A stretch of DNA of 64,000 nt from Streptomyces sp. TG1A-60 (GTDB lineage: Bacteria > Actinomycetota > Actinomycetes > Streptomycetales > Streptomycetaceae): contig NZ_CP147520.1 in the NCBI RefSeq assembly GCF_037201975.1, positions 4,092,001-4,156,000 of the forward strand, written 5' to 3'. This document shows, in pieces, positions 36,433-47,119 of this stretch. Both the position numbers and the translations under genes were made by a program. Numbering within the stretch: the first letter of the stretch is position 1; each line of letters starts with the position of its first letter. The notes beneath the pieces were generated by a model that was not told where the DNA came from, ran no database searches, and saw only the letters and a list, made by a program, of their open reading frames with translations.

Positions 36433-36810
36433 TCAGTCCGCGTCGGGCAGGACGAGGTGGAGTGCCCAGGAGACGATCGAGATGATCAGGCCGCCGAGGA
36501 CGGCGGTCCAGAAGCCCTCCACATGGAAGCTCAGGTCGACCTTGTCGGCGAGCCAGGAGGTCAGCAGCAGCATCAGGGCGTTAACGACCAGCGTGAACAG
36601 GCCGAGCGTCAGGATGAACAGTGGGAGGGTGAGCAGCTTCACCAGCGGCTTGACCACCGCGTTCACCAGGCCGAAGACGAGCGCGACCAGCAGCAGTGTG
36701 CCAACCTTCTTGCCCGTGCTGTCCCCGGTGAGCGTGATCTTGTCGAGCAGCCATACGGCGACCGCCAGGGCGCCCGCGTTGGCGATCGTCTTGACTAGGA
36801 AATTCATCAT
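36433..36810 (-). CDS. Phage-holin family IV (PF04020-like) membrane protein
   Basis: 125 aa, four hydrophobic segments (NAGALAVAVWLLDKITL, LLLVALVFGLVNAVVKPLVK, LPLFILTLGLFTLVVNALML, AVLGGLIISIVSWALHLVL). This is the widespread holin-4-superfamily fold, which in most bacteria is a chromosomal membrane protein of unknown role, not part of a prophage. Start at the ATG pair 36810/36807. Divergent from the cupin gene (57 bp). Confidence 0.85.
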   Translation of the reverse strand: MMNFLVKTIANAGALAVAVWLLDKITLTGDSTGKKVGTLLLVALVFGLVNAVVKPLVKLLTLPLFILTLGLFTLVVNALMLLLTSWLADKVDLSFHVEGFWTAVLGGLIISIVSWALHLVLPDAD

Positions 36811-36867
36811 GTGTCTGATCGTGGCAGAAGCGATCGTTACGAGCACCGGGCAGGGGCGACTAAGTCG

Positions 36868-37185
36868 ATGAAGGCATTCCGGCTGGACGAACTGGAGGCG
36901 GAGCGCGCTGCCAATGACGGTGCCTACCTGCAGTTCCTGCGTGAGCGGAACATGTCGGTCGGCCTGTACGCGCTGGACGCCGGTGATCTCGACCCGCAGA
37001 ACCCGCACGGCCAGGACGAGGTGTACCTCGTCGTGAGCGGCCGTGCCTCGATCACGGTCGGCCTGGAGACCACGCAGGTGGCGCGTGGCAGTGTCGTGTA
37101 CGTGCCCGCCGGTGTCGCCCACAAGTTCCACCACATCACCGAGGACCTGAGGGTCGTGGTGGTGTTCTCTCCGCCGGAGGGCTGA
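36868..37185 (+). CDS. Single-domain cupin protein
   Basis: 105 aa, one small beta-barrel. GQDEVYLVVSGRASITVGL and VYVPAGVAHKFHHITEDL correspond to cupin motifs 1 and 2, with a partial metal-ligand set (Glu in the first motif; His in AGVAHKFHH). Function unknown; perhaps a small-molecule-binding or isomerase-like protein. Start ATG 36868; the in-frame region upstream overlaps the divergent gene. Confidence 0.82.
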   Translation: MKAFRLDELEAERAANDGAYLQFLRERNMSVGLYALDAGDLDPQNPHGQDEVYLVVSGRASITVGLETTQVARGSVVYVPAGVAHKFHHITEDLRVVVVFSPPEG

Positions 37186-37349
37186 CGTCCGCCTGCGCGT
37201 TCCCTAGGGGGACGATCAGGGACGGACAAGGGCTGTGAAGCCCCCGAACGACCCCTTCGCGGCCCTAGCATCGATGGCAGGACAGCAGGAGGCCCGGAAG
37301 CAGTGCCCCGGTGGAGGGGCGACGGGTGGAGACACAAGGAGCAAGGGCG

Positions 37350-37562
37350 ATGCGGGAGATCTTCGCGGGGTTGCCGTGGTGGGTGAAGTGGATCGCGGTG
37401 CCGGTCATCGCCCTGCTGGTGTTCGGAGGGCTGATAGTCAGCGTCGTCCAGGTCGTGGTCGGCCTGCTCTTCAAGGCGCTGGTCTTCGTGGCGCTGGTCG
37501 GCGGACTGATCTACGTCGTCAAGAAGTTCACGGCGGGTTCCTCGTCGCGCGGCGACTGGTGA
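37350..37562 (+). CDS. Small membrane protein, DUF5326-like
   Basis: 70 aa, almost wholly two hydrophobic helices (WWVKWIAVPVIALLVFGGLI, LFKALVFVALVGGLIYVV) and a basic/Ser tail. AAGGAG sits ahead of the ATG at 37350. Function unknown; conserved in Streptomyces just before ssgR. Confidence 0.75.
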   Translation: MREIFAGLPWWVKWIAVPVIALLVFGGLIVSVVQVVVGLLFKALVFVALVGGLIYVVKKFTAGSSSRGDW

Positions 37563-37796
37563 GGCGTCAGCGCCGCGCGACAGCTGTGGCGTGAGTGGGT
37601 GAGGACCGGTCAGGGTGCGCCGGTAACAGGAACGTGAGGTTCCCTCGCCAGAGGGAAGTTTCCCGTTGGGGCCGTCTGCGGGCGGCGACGGGCAGCTAGA
37701 GTCCGGGGACTCGTCGCGGGCTCGACCCCGCGGGCGGCGCATCCCCCTCCCGTGTCCCCCGCACGGGCGGCCCTCCTCGCGCTTCGGGAGTGACCC

Positions 37797-38891
37797 TTGG
37801 CCACGGCTGACACCGCACCCGCAGAACCGCTCTCCCCACCCGCCCGGCCGCGTTCCCGGTCGACACAGAGCGCCGTTCCTCCCACGCAGCCGAGCCTGAG
37901 ACCGACACCGGCAGCCGCCTCCGAGCAGCCGCGTGTCCGGGCCGCGGAGAAGCACGCACCGCCGCCCCCGCCGCGTACGACGATCTCGAAGGCGCCGTCT
38001 CCCCCCGTGCAGCCACGCACCTCGCCGGGCGAGGAGAACGTGCGCCGCAGCGAGCCGCCCGCGAGACAGGCGCGGGCGCATGGGTTGGCGCGCGGGGCGC
38101 GCATCCCGTCCTCGGCGGCTGCGCCGGCCGGGGCGGAGGCGAGCTCCGGGACCCTGATCGGCTCCGTGCAGCGGGCGATGCGGCTACTGGAGGCCGTCGC
38201 CGAGCGGGAGCACGGGGCCCCCGCCAAGCAGTTGGCGCGGGATGCGGGAGTCGCGCTGCCGACGGCGTACCACTTGCTGCGCACACTGGTCCATGAGGGC
38301 TATCTGTGCCGGGAGAAGGGGCTGTTCTTCCTCGGTGAGGCGGCCGAGCGGCTGAGCAGCAGTGGAGCGCGGCAGAAACGTCGCAGCACGGTGGGCGAGG
38401 CCCTGGCGCACTGGCGGGACACTCTCGGCGCAGCCGTCTACTTCGCGATCTACCGGGACGGCGAGATCGAGGTCCTGTGCGTCGCCGACAGCCCGAGCAA
38501 CCCGGCGGTCGAGGAATGGGCCGATTTCCGCGAGACCGGCCACGCCCACGCCATCGGGCAGTGCCTGCTGTCCCAGCTGAGCGACGAGGCCCGCCGTGAC
38601 CATCTGGACCGCCATCCGGTGCAGTCGATCACCCCGTACACGGTCCGTGACAAAGAGACGCTTCTACGGCGCTTGGACCGGATCGGGCGGATGCAGCCGG
38701 TCGTCGAGCGGCAGGAGTACGCGCTCGGGACGGTGTGCGCCGCGATCCCCATCACCGCGGGGACGACCGCCGGGGCCCTCGCCATCTCGCTGCCCTCGCA
38801 CCAGGCTGACCGGTTGCTGCCCGCAGCTCATCGATTGCAGGCCGAGATCGGAAAGCTGCTAGGGACACTCGCTATCTCTATCAGTATCTGA
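37797..38891 (+). CDS. ssgR: SsgR, IclR-type activator of ssgA
   Basis: IclR-family regulator: winged helix at about residues 124-185 (SVQRAMRLLEAVAEREHGAP, VALPTAYHLLRTLVHEGY) and IclR effector domain after it (VYFAIYRDGEIEVLCVAD, HAIGQCLLSQL). In S. coelicolor SsgR activates ssgA and sporulation-specific division. As read here from TTG 37797 (GGGAG 6 bp upstream) the protein is 364 aa, with a 120-residue Pro/Arg/Ser-rich leader. A downstream start near 38160-38180 would give about 240 aa, the size expected of the family. Start unresolved. Confidence 0.85.
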   Translation: MATADTAPAEPLSPPARPRSRSTQSAVPPTQPSLRPTPAAASEQPRVRAAEKHAPPPPPRTTISKAPSPPVQPRTSPGEENVRRSEPPARQARAHGLARGARIPSSAAAPAGAEASSGTLIGSVQRAMRLLEAVAEREHGAPAKQLARDAGVALPTAYHLLRTLVHEGYLCREKGLFFLGEAAERLSSSGARQKRRSTVGEALAHWRDTLGAAVYFAIYRDGEIEVLCVADSPSNPAVEEWADFRETGHAHAIGQCLLSQLSDEARRDHLDRHPVQSITPYTVRDKETLLRRLDRIGRMQPVVERQEYALGTVCAAIPITAGTTAGALAISLPSHQADRLLPAAHRLQAEIGKLLGTLAISISI

Positions 38892-38987
38892 AAAATCACT
38901 CCTTGTGATCTCTTGTGTACTTTCAGCAAACTTCCAGGGGTGTCAGGCGGATGATTCCTGGCCAGTCGACGAACACGGCGGTAGGCG

Positions 38988-39425
38988 ATGCGCGAGTCGG
39001 TACAGGCAGAGGTCATGATGAGCTTCCTCGTCTCTGAGGAGCTCTCCTTCCGCATCCCGGTGGAGCTGCGCTACGAGACCTGTGATCCCTACGCCGTGCG
39101 GCTGACCTTCCACCTGCCTGGTGATGCTCCCGTGACCTGGGCCTTCGGGCGGGAGCTGCTCATCGACGGCGTGGGGCGGCCGTGCGGGGACGGGGACGTC
39201 CACATCGCGCCCGCCGATCCGGAGACGTTCGGCGAAGTGCTGATCCGGCTACAAGTGGGCACCGACCAGGCGGTGTTCCGGGTCGGCACGGCGCCGCTCG
39301 TGGCCTTCCTGGACCGTACGGACAAGCTCGTGCCGCTGGGGCAGGAGCGTTCCCTCGCGGACTTCGACACACTGCTCGACGAGGCCCTGGACCGCATCTT
39401 GGCGGAGGAACAGAGCGCGGGCTGA
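38988..39425 (+). CDS. ssgA: SsgA, sporulation-specific cell-division activator
   Basis: 145-aa founding member of the SsgA-like proteins found only in sporulating actinomycetes. MSFLVSEELSFRIPVELRYE start of the core, then LTFHLPGDAPVTWAFGRELL and LVAFLDRTDKLVPLGQE are the family hallmarks. It guides septum placement and FtsZ recruitment through SsgB. 96 bp after ssgR, the gene order known from S. coelicolor. Initiation MRESVQAEV at 38988; MSFLV at 39018 is an internal option. Confidence 0.95.
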   Translation: MRESVQAEVMMSFLVSEELSFRIPVELRYETCDPYAVRLTFHLPGDAPVTWAFGRELLIDGVGRPCGDGDVHIAPADPETFGEVLIRLQVGTDQAVFRVGTAPLVAFLDRTDKLVPLGQERSLADFDTLLDEALDRILAEEQSAG

Positions 39426-39455
39426 ACGGCTGCGGCATCGGGGTGCCGTAACGCT

Positions 39456-40931
39456 TCAGCGCTTGCGGCGGCGGCCCTTTCCACCGCGTGCCGGAGCGGG
39501 CACCGCCGTCGCTTCCGGGGTCCCGGGGCGGTCGGCCGAGACGACCAGGGCGGCCAGCGCGGTGGTCACCGGAACCGACGCCACCAGGCCGATCGAGCCG
39601 ACGAGCGTACGCACGATCTCCTCGGCGACCAGCTCGCTGTTGGCGACCGTGCCGACACTGCTCTGCGCGATCGAGAAGAGCAGCAGCAGCGGCAGCGCGG
39701 CACCGGCGTAGGCGAGGACGAGGGTGTTGACCACCGAGGCGATGTGGTCCCGGCCGATCCGGATGCCCGCGCGGTACAGTCCGCGCCAGCCCATCGACGG
39801 ATTGGCCTCGTGCAGCTCCCAGACCGCCGACGTCTGGGTGACCGTCACGTCGTCGAGCACACCGAGTGAACCGATGATGACGCCCGCGAGCAACAGACCG
39901 CTCATGTCGATCGTCGGGTACAGCCCGTGGATCAGACCGGTGTTGTCGTCCGTGTTGCCGGTCAGATGGGCCCAGCCGATGAACATCGAGCCCAGCACAC
40001 CGATCAGCACCAGGGAGATCAACGTGCCGAGCACCGCCACCGATGTGCGGGCCGAGAGGCCATGGCACAGGTAGAGCGCGATCAGCATGATGGCGCTCGC
40101 CCCGACCACCGCGACGACCAGTGGATTCGAGCCCTGCAGGATGGCCGGCAGGATGAAGAGGGTCAGCAGCAGGAAGCTGGCGGCCAACGAGACGAGGGCC
40201 ATGACACCGCGCAGCCGGCCCACCGCCACGACGGCGAGCGCGAAGATGCCGGCGAGCAGCGCCAGCGGAACCTTCCGGTTCACGTCGGTGACCGAGTACT
40301 GCAGGTCCCTGGGCGCGGCGGGTTCGTACGCGACCACGACCTCCTGGCCCTGCTCCAACTGCCGTGACTGGTCCGGCTGAACGATCTCCGTGAACGTACG
40401 GCCCTTGTCCTGGCCGGTGTCGACCCGGACCGTGGCCTTCTTACAGGTGCCGCTCGCCTGCTGCTGGGCGGACGAGCCCTCGGCCGTGGAGGTGTCACCG
40501 GTCGGGGTGCCGCCCGAGGCGTTCACCGACGAGCAGTCGACCTCGTCGACCTTGGTGACGGTGGCCTGCTGCGTTTGCCGGTCGAAGCCAACCCCGGTGC
40601 GCTCGTGCGCCGGGGCGCCGCTGGGCCAGAGCGCGACGAGGCCCACGACGACCGCTGTCGCGAAGGGGATCAGCACCGCCGCGATCACCTTGCGCAGGTG
40701 CTGCGAGACGGGCGCGGCGGGACCGTGGCTGTGGGAATGGCCGTGCCCGCCGCCGGGGACCGGGCCTTGGCCATGTCCGTCACCGTGGCCATGCCCGCCT
40801 CCGGAGCCGTGGCCACCACCCCCGGAACCGTGTCCATGGCCGCCGTCGGAACCATGCCCATGGCCGTTTCCGGGACCATGGCCATGGGGCGGCTCGGGGG
40901 GCGGAGGCGGGGGCTGCTGCGTCGTGGTCAC
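39456..40931 (-). CDS. YibE/F family membrane protein with His-rich N-terminus
   Basis: 491 aa. The first 70 residues are His/Gly/Pro repeats (GHGHG, GGGHG), followed by a first helix (VIAAVLIPFATAVVVGLVAL), an extracytoplasmic domain with Cys pairs (VDCSSVNASGG, GTCKKATV) and a cluster of about seven helices with GVLDDVTVTQTSAVWEL, the YibE/F signature. Function unknown; the His-rich arm suggests metal binding, as inference only. GTG start 40931 (VTTTQQPPP). Convergent with ssgA, divergent from thiC. Confidence 0.82.
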   Translation of the reverse strand: MTTTQQPPPPPPEPPHGHGPGNGHGHGSDGGHGHGSGGGGHGSGGGHGHGDGHGQGPVPGGGHGHSHSHGPAAPVSQHLRKVIAAVLIPFATAVVVGLVALWPSGAPAHERTGVGFDRQTQQATVTKVDEVDCSSVNASGGTPTGDTSTAEGSSAQQQASGTCKKATVRVDTGQDKGRTFTEIVQPDQSRQLEQGQEVVVAYEPAAPRDLQYSVTDVNRKVPLALLAGIFALAVVAVGRLRGVMALVSLAASFLLLTLFILPAILQGSNPLVVAVVGASAIMLIALYLCHGLSARTSVAVLGTLISLVLIGVLGSMFIGWAHLTGNTDDNTGLIHGLYPTIDMSGLLLAGVIIGSLGVLDDVTVTQTSAVWELHEANPSMGWRGLYRAGIRIGRDHIASVVNTLVLAYAGAALPLLLLFSIAQSSVGTVANSELVAEEIVRTLVGSIGLVASVPVTTALAALVVSADRPGTPEATAVPAPARGGKGRRRKR

Positions 40932-41013
40932 CGACCGATCATCGCAAGAACGAGCGATGCCCACTGTTCACCGCGCCACATCTGCCGCTAGCGTTGAGGC
41001 ACCTTTGCACACG

Positions 41014-42980
<1,967 letters not shown>

Positions 42981-43242
42981 GCCCGCCGGACAGGCCCTTG
43001 GCGCGCCGACGCGTAGGACCGGGTCCCTGAGCGCGCCGACGCGCAGGGTGGCGCGTGGCCGCCGTGCTCGATCTCGGCAGCCGAGTGCCCGTACGACGAG
43101 CGGCGCTCTTCCGGCCGGTTGCCGGGAGAGCCTGCCGTCGCGGGTCGGCGGCGCCATGAGTCCGGGCCTGCCGCCGGCCGACGGCGCACCGGGTGGCCGC
43201 CGAAGTCCGGTGGTCGCAGGGCCGCGGCCGGAGCCCGGGGCG

Positions 43243-44115
43243 TCACTCGGGCTGGTGCTCCGGGCTGCCGAAGTCGGGGCTCGTGAAATCCGGGCTGGAG
43301 AAGCTGGGGCGGGAGCCGGAGCTGCCGCTTTCCGGGCTGCTGCTGAAGTTCGGGCGGTCGTAGCCGAGGTGCGGCATGCGGCTGGGCGGGGACTGCCGGC
43401 CCGGTTCGTCGAGCACCGACGGGCCCGGGTTCGCGAGGGCATCACGGAGGAACGGCAGGATGCCGCGCTCCAGGAGGGCCTCGCGCCAGGCTTCCCGGGC
43501 GCGGGCCACCTCGTCGCTCAACTCGCTGCGCGCTCCGTGGTCCAGGAGGGCCGTGGCGTTGTTGCGCAGGGCGGTGAGCAGGAGGGCGACCGCGGCCACC
43601 AGGATCGCCGCCGCCGTGATCGCGCCGAAGACCCACCCGGTGGTGAGGAGGGTGTCGGCGATAGCTTGCTGGGGGTCGAGCACCTTCATGACGCACCCCA
43701 CGAGCAGGAAGAGCACCGCGGCCGTTCCGGCGAGGACGGGCGCGAGCACCGCGGCGATGGCACCGGCGCCCGCGCCGGCGGCCTCGGTGACCTCACCCAT
43801 GGTTGCCGCGAGTCCCACCGCGGTGCCGTCCGGCTCGGTCGAGCCGGACGCCGTCCCCTCACGGGCGGGCGTGGTGCCTGTCGACGGGCTGCGGAACTCG
43901 TAGCGGACCTTGACGTAGTACTGGTATTCGGTCGCCGCGGCGGCCGTGATGAGCGCCGTGGCGTTGAGGGCCATGGTGCGCAGCTGCTCGGGGTTGAGCC
44001 GCCGGAGACCGGCGGCGAGTTCCGGGCGGTGTGGTGCGGAGCGCAGCACCTCGCCGAGGATCCGCTCGTACTCCTGGCGGTCCTCACTGAGCAGGTGCTG
44101 CGGAACGCTGTTCAT
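43243..44115 (-). CDS. Hypothetical membrane protein
   Basis: 290 aa; no family recognised. Soluble N-terminal region (VPQHLLSEDRQEYERILGEV, ELAAGLRRLNPEQLRTMALN) and two long hydrophobic spans (AIAAVLAPVLAGTAAVLFLLV; VFGAITAAAILVAAVALLLT). The C-terminal 60 residues are Ser/Pro/Phe repeats (SSPDFTSPDFGSPE). Start MNSVPQHLL at 44115; two more residues are possible. The 260 bp between thiC and its end hold only short GC repeats (GCGCGCCGACGCG twice) and no gene. Confidence 0.7.
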   Translation of the reverse strand: MNSVPQHLLSEDRQEYERILGEVLRSAPHRPELAAGLRRLNPEQLRTMALNATALITAAAATEYQYYVKVRYEFRSPSTGTTPAREGTASGSTEPDGTAVGLAATMGEVTEAAGAGAGAIAAVLAPVLAGTAAVLFLLVGCVMKVLDPQQAIADTLLTTGWVFGAITAAAILVAAVALLLTALRNNATALLDHGARSELSDEVARAREAWREALLERGILPFLRDALANPGPSVLDEPGRQSPPSRMPHLGYDRPNFSSSPESGSSGSRPSFSSPDFTSPDFGSPEHQPE

Positions 44116-44303
44116 GTGCATCCCCCGATGCTCCGTAGGGCTTGTGGCTCGGCATGCTGACGAGCCGTCGGGCAGAAACGGAGGGGAGCCTGCTACGGAT
44201 AAGCCGATGGTAGAGCGGTGATGGCGGGCGGTGACAGGGGGTTTGAAGAAATTGGCCCCTGGCCAGCGAACTCTTCCGACGGAGGACGCCTGCCCGTGAA
44301 GGC

Positions 44304-45383
44304 TCAGCTGCTCAACGGAAGTTGCTGGACCAGCAGCTTTCCGGCCATGGTCACGCCGCCGTCCATGGCGACGGCCAGGCCGTCCGCATAGATGTACGGA
44401 CCTTCGACCGAAGGGCCCGTGTCGTCCTCGCCGTCCTCAGAGCCGACCTCGCCCAGGAGGTACGGAATGGGGCTGTGACCATGCACGATGCGCGTGCCGC
44501 CGTAGGTGTCCAGCAGGGAGCGCACGGCGTCGGCGCCGCCCTCGTCGCGGAAGGAGAAGCGCCGGGTGAACTTGCGGAAGAGGTCCCAGACCTCGTCCGG
44601 GTCGTTGCGCGTGATCGTCTCGCGGATGGTGTCGTTGACCGCCTCGATGGAGTCGCCGTAGTCGCGGTAGGTGGTGGTGTCGGAGTGCACCAGAAGGTGG
44701 CCGTCGACCTCCTCCATGGCGTCGAGGCGGGCCATCCACTGGAGGTGGTGGTCCTGGAGGCGGTCCATGTCGGTCTTCTGGCCGCCGTTGAGGAGCCAGG
44801 CGGCCTGGAAGGTGGCGGTGCCCGCGCCGGAGTTGACGGGGGTGTCGCCGAATCGCTTGGCGCCGAGCAGCAGCAGCTCGTGGTTGCCCATGAGGGCCTT
44901 GCAGTAGCCGCCGGCCGCCGCGGCCTCGGCGGACAGGCGCATCACGAGGTCGATGACGCCGATGCCGTCGGGGCCGCGGTCGGTGAAGTCGCCGAGGAAC
45001 CAGAGCCGGGCGGTTCCCGCTGACCAGTTGCCCGCGGCGTCGACGAGGCCCTTCTCGCGGAGCGCGGCGAGAAGTTCGTCGAGGTAGCCGTGGACGTCCC
45101 CGACGACGAAGAGCGGACTCGGCGGGGTGGCGGGCTGTTCGGCCGCCGCGGCCTCCGGGTCGATCACGACCTGAAGTGTGTCACCCCGGTTGATCACCGG
45201 TAGGTCTCGCTGGGTCGGGGTGTACCCCTCGGGGTAGCCCTCCGGCTCCTCGGAAGGCATGGAGGTCTCGCCGGCCTGCGCGGTGTGTCCGTACGGACCG
45301 GCCTCGTGGACGTACGCGGGCACGCGGAAATCGCGCACCGTCGGCGTCCGCACCTCGGGTCCTTGACCGGCCCCCTGAGTCAT
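44304..45383 (-). CDS. Metallophosphoesterase, serine/threonine protein phosphatase-like
   Basis: 359 aa. PPP-type metal motifs: GDVHG (about residue 128), GDFTDRG (about 165), GNHE (about 205), and HSD/HGHSP C-terminal histidines. A 90-residue Pro/Glu-rich N-terminus precedes the domain. Likely cytoplasmic protein or nucleotide phosphatase. ATG 45383 has GGAGG 5 bp upstream, better than ATG 45401. Same strand as the LacI gene upstream, 215-bp gap. Confidence 0.85.
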   Translation of the reverse strand: MTQGAGQGPEVRTPTVRDFRVPAYVHEAGPYGHTAQAGETSMPSEEPEGYPEGYTPTQRDLPVINRGDTLQVVIDPEAAAAEQPATPPSPLFVVGDVHGYLDELLAALREKGLVDAAGNWSAGTARLWFLGDFTDRGPDGIGVIDLVMRLSAEAAAAGGYCKALMGNHELLLLGAKRFGDTPVNSGAGTATFQAAWLLNGGQKTDMDRLQDHHLQWMARLDAMEEVDGHLLVHSDTTTYRDYGDSIEAVNDTIRETITRNDPDEVWDLFRKFTRRFSFRDEGGADAVRSLLDTYGGTRIVHGHSPIPYLLGEVGSEDGEDDTGPSVEGPYIYADGLAVAMDGGVTMAGKLLVQQLPLSS

Positions 45384-45598
45384 CGACCCCTCCACCACCA
45401 TCGCCCGCGTCTGCACCGCATCGGACTGCCTGGTCGCAGCGGCCCGCGGTGTCGTGCGCCCATCATAGGAATGCGGATCGCGCCATGTGATGACCCAGGG
45501 GTGGTGAAATGGCGCAGGACCACAGTTCACCGCGGTTTTCTCCCGAATTGGGCGGGGCTTTCCCCGCCCGATTCCCGTCCGGATCCTCAGCTCGGGCA

Positions 45599-46711
45599 TC
45601 AACCCGCTTCAGGTGATCGTGGCGGGCTGACCGTCGTACGGGGTGGACGCCGCTCGGACGAGGTCCGCACGATCAGCTCCGTCGGTATCACCTGCTCGAC
45701 CGGCTGGTCAGAATCGCCCCCCTCGATGGCGTCGATGAGGAGCTGTACCACCGCCGTGCCGATCCGACGCGGCTTCAGCGAGAGCGTGGTGATCGGCGGC
45801 TCGGTGGTGGCGTACACGGCGGACTCGCTGCAGCAGACGAGCAGCAGGTCGTCGGGGACGCGCAGGCCGTACCGCCGGGCCGCGGCCAGCAGATCGGTGC
45901 CGTTCGGGTCGAAGAGGCCGTAGACCGCGTCCGGGCGGTCCGGCCGGGCCAGCAGCCGATCGGCTGCGACGGCTCCCGCGCACGGATCGTGCGCCGGATA
46001 GGCCTCATACACCGGATCCTGGCCCACGCGCTCGCACCAGCGCAGGTATGCGGTGGTGGAGAGATGAGTGTACGTGTCCGTCGTCGTGCCCGTGAGGAGT
46101 CCGATCCGGCGGGCGCCCGCGTCGGCCAGGTGGTCGAGGATGCCGAGGACGGCGGCATCGTGGTCGTTGTCGACCCACGCGGTGACCGGGAGCGAGCCGG
46201 CCGGCCGGCCGTCGGAGACCACCGGTAATCCCTGGCGGACCAGCTCGCTGACGACCGGGTCATGGTCGGAGGGGTCGATGACCACGGTGCCGTCCAGGGC
46301 GACGTTCGACCACACGTCGTGCCGCGAGGTCGCGGGGAGGATGACCAGGGCGTAGCCCCGGGCGAGCGCGGCCGAGGTGGCGGCCCGCGCCATTTCCGCG
46401 AAGTACGCGAACTCGGTGAAGGTGAAAGGTTCATTCCCGTACGTGGTCACGGTCAGGCCGATGAGCCCGGACTTGCCGGTTCTGAGGGTTCGGGCCGCCG
46501 CCGAGGGGCGGTAGCCAAGTCGGTCGGCGACCTCGCGTACATGGCGTCGGGTGGCGTCCGGGAGCCGGCCCTTGCCGTTGAGGGCGTCGGAAACGGTCGT
46601 GATGGAGACTCCGGCGGCGGCGGCCACGTCTCGGATGCCCGCCCGGCCCGACCGGCTGCCTCGGCGGGGAGTTTCCGCGCGGCTCACCTGGTGCTTCCCT
46701 GCTGCTGTCAT
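45599..46711 (-). CDS. LacI-family transcriptional regulator
   Basis: 370 aa. LacI HTH at about residues 25-75 (IRDVAAAAGVSITTVSDALN, RRHVREVADRLGYRPSAAAR) and a periplasmic-binding-like sensor domain (LIGLTVTTYGNEPFTFTEF to the end; TTLSLKPRRIGTAVVQLLID). Sugar-type ligand expected but unknown; no transport or catabolic genes adjoin. Start MTAAGKHQV at 46711. Confidence 0.87.
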   Translation of the reverse strand: MTAAGKHQVSRAETPRRGSRSGRAGIRDVAAAAGVSITTVSDALNGKGRLPDATRRHVREVADRLGYRPSAAARTLRTGKSGLIGLTVTTYGNEPFTFTEFAYFAEMARAATSAALARGYALVILPATSRHDVWSNVALDGTVVIDPSDHDPVVSELVRQGLPVVSDGRPAGSLPVTAWVDNDHDAAVLGILDHLADAGARRIGLLTGTTTDTYTHLSTTAYLRWCERVGQDPVYEAYPAHDPCAGAVAADRLLARPDRPDAVYGLFDPNGTDLLAAARRYGLRVPDDLLLVCCSESAVYATTEPPITTLSLKPRRIGTAVVQLLIDAIEGGDSDQPVEQVIPTELIVRTSSERRPPRTTVSPPRSPEAG

Positions 46712-47045
46712 GGCGAGCCGATAGTAGGGCTCATGCGGTGGGGTAGTGCGGACGCATATGCACTCGTTGACAGGCACGTTTCTGCAAGGTCAATGAGGGA
46801 AACTTCCTTACAATGCAAGGGAGTTGGGCGATCCAATGTCAGTACGTGACTTGTCGACGCGTATGGGCCTGCCAAGTCGCTCATGTTTCGAAGAGGTCTC
46901 AACTCACCTGTACGGGTGATGCGCGCCACGGCGCGAGCCACCGGCGCGTGCACTCGTGAGTGGCGCGCTCCCTGATTCATGCACCTTCGTGCACTGATGC
47001 CGGTGGGCGGGTGTGGCGCAGAGTGGGTACGCGGGGTGTATGTGG

Positions 47046-47054
47046 TTGTCCACA
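47046..47054 (+). promoter_or_regulatory. DnaA box, exact Streptomyces consensus
   Basis: TTGTCCACA, 66 bp before the aminotransferase start. A single copy. The rest of the 46712-47119 intergenic stretch contains no gene I can support; it must hold both divergent promoters. Confidence 0.5.
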
Positions 47055-47119
47055 GGCCGTTCGCAGGGGCGCCGAATCCTCATAAGGTGAGAAGCATTAC
47101 GTCGACGAGGAGGACTGCG

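Noticed and set aside
36433..36810. Prophage holin
   Set aside because: Holin-4-superfamily proteins of this type are common single chromosomal genes; no other phage gene is near.
42981..43242. Possible small gene between thiC and the membrane protein
   Set aside because: Only short GC-rich repeats and shadow frames; no ribosome site or conserved protein feature.
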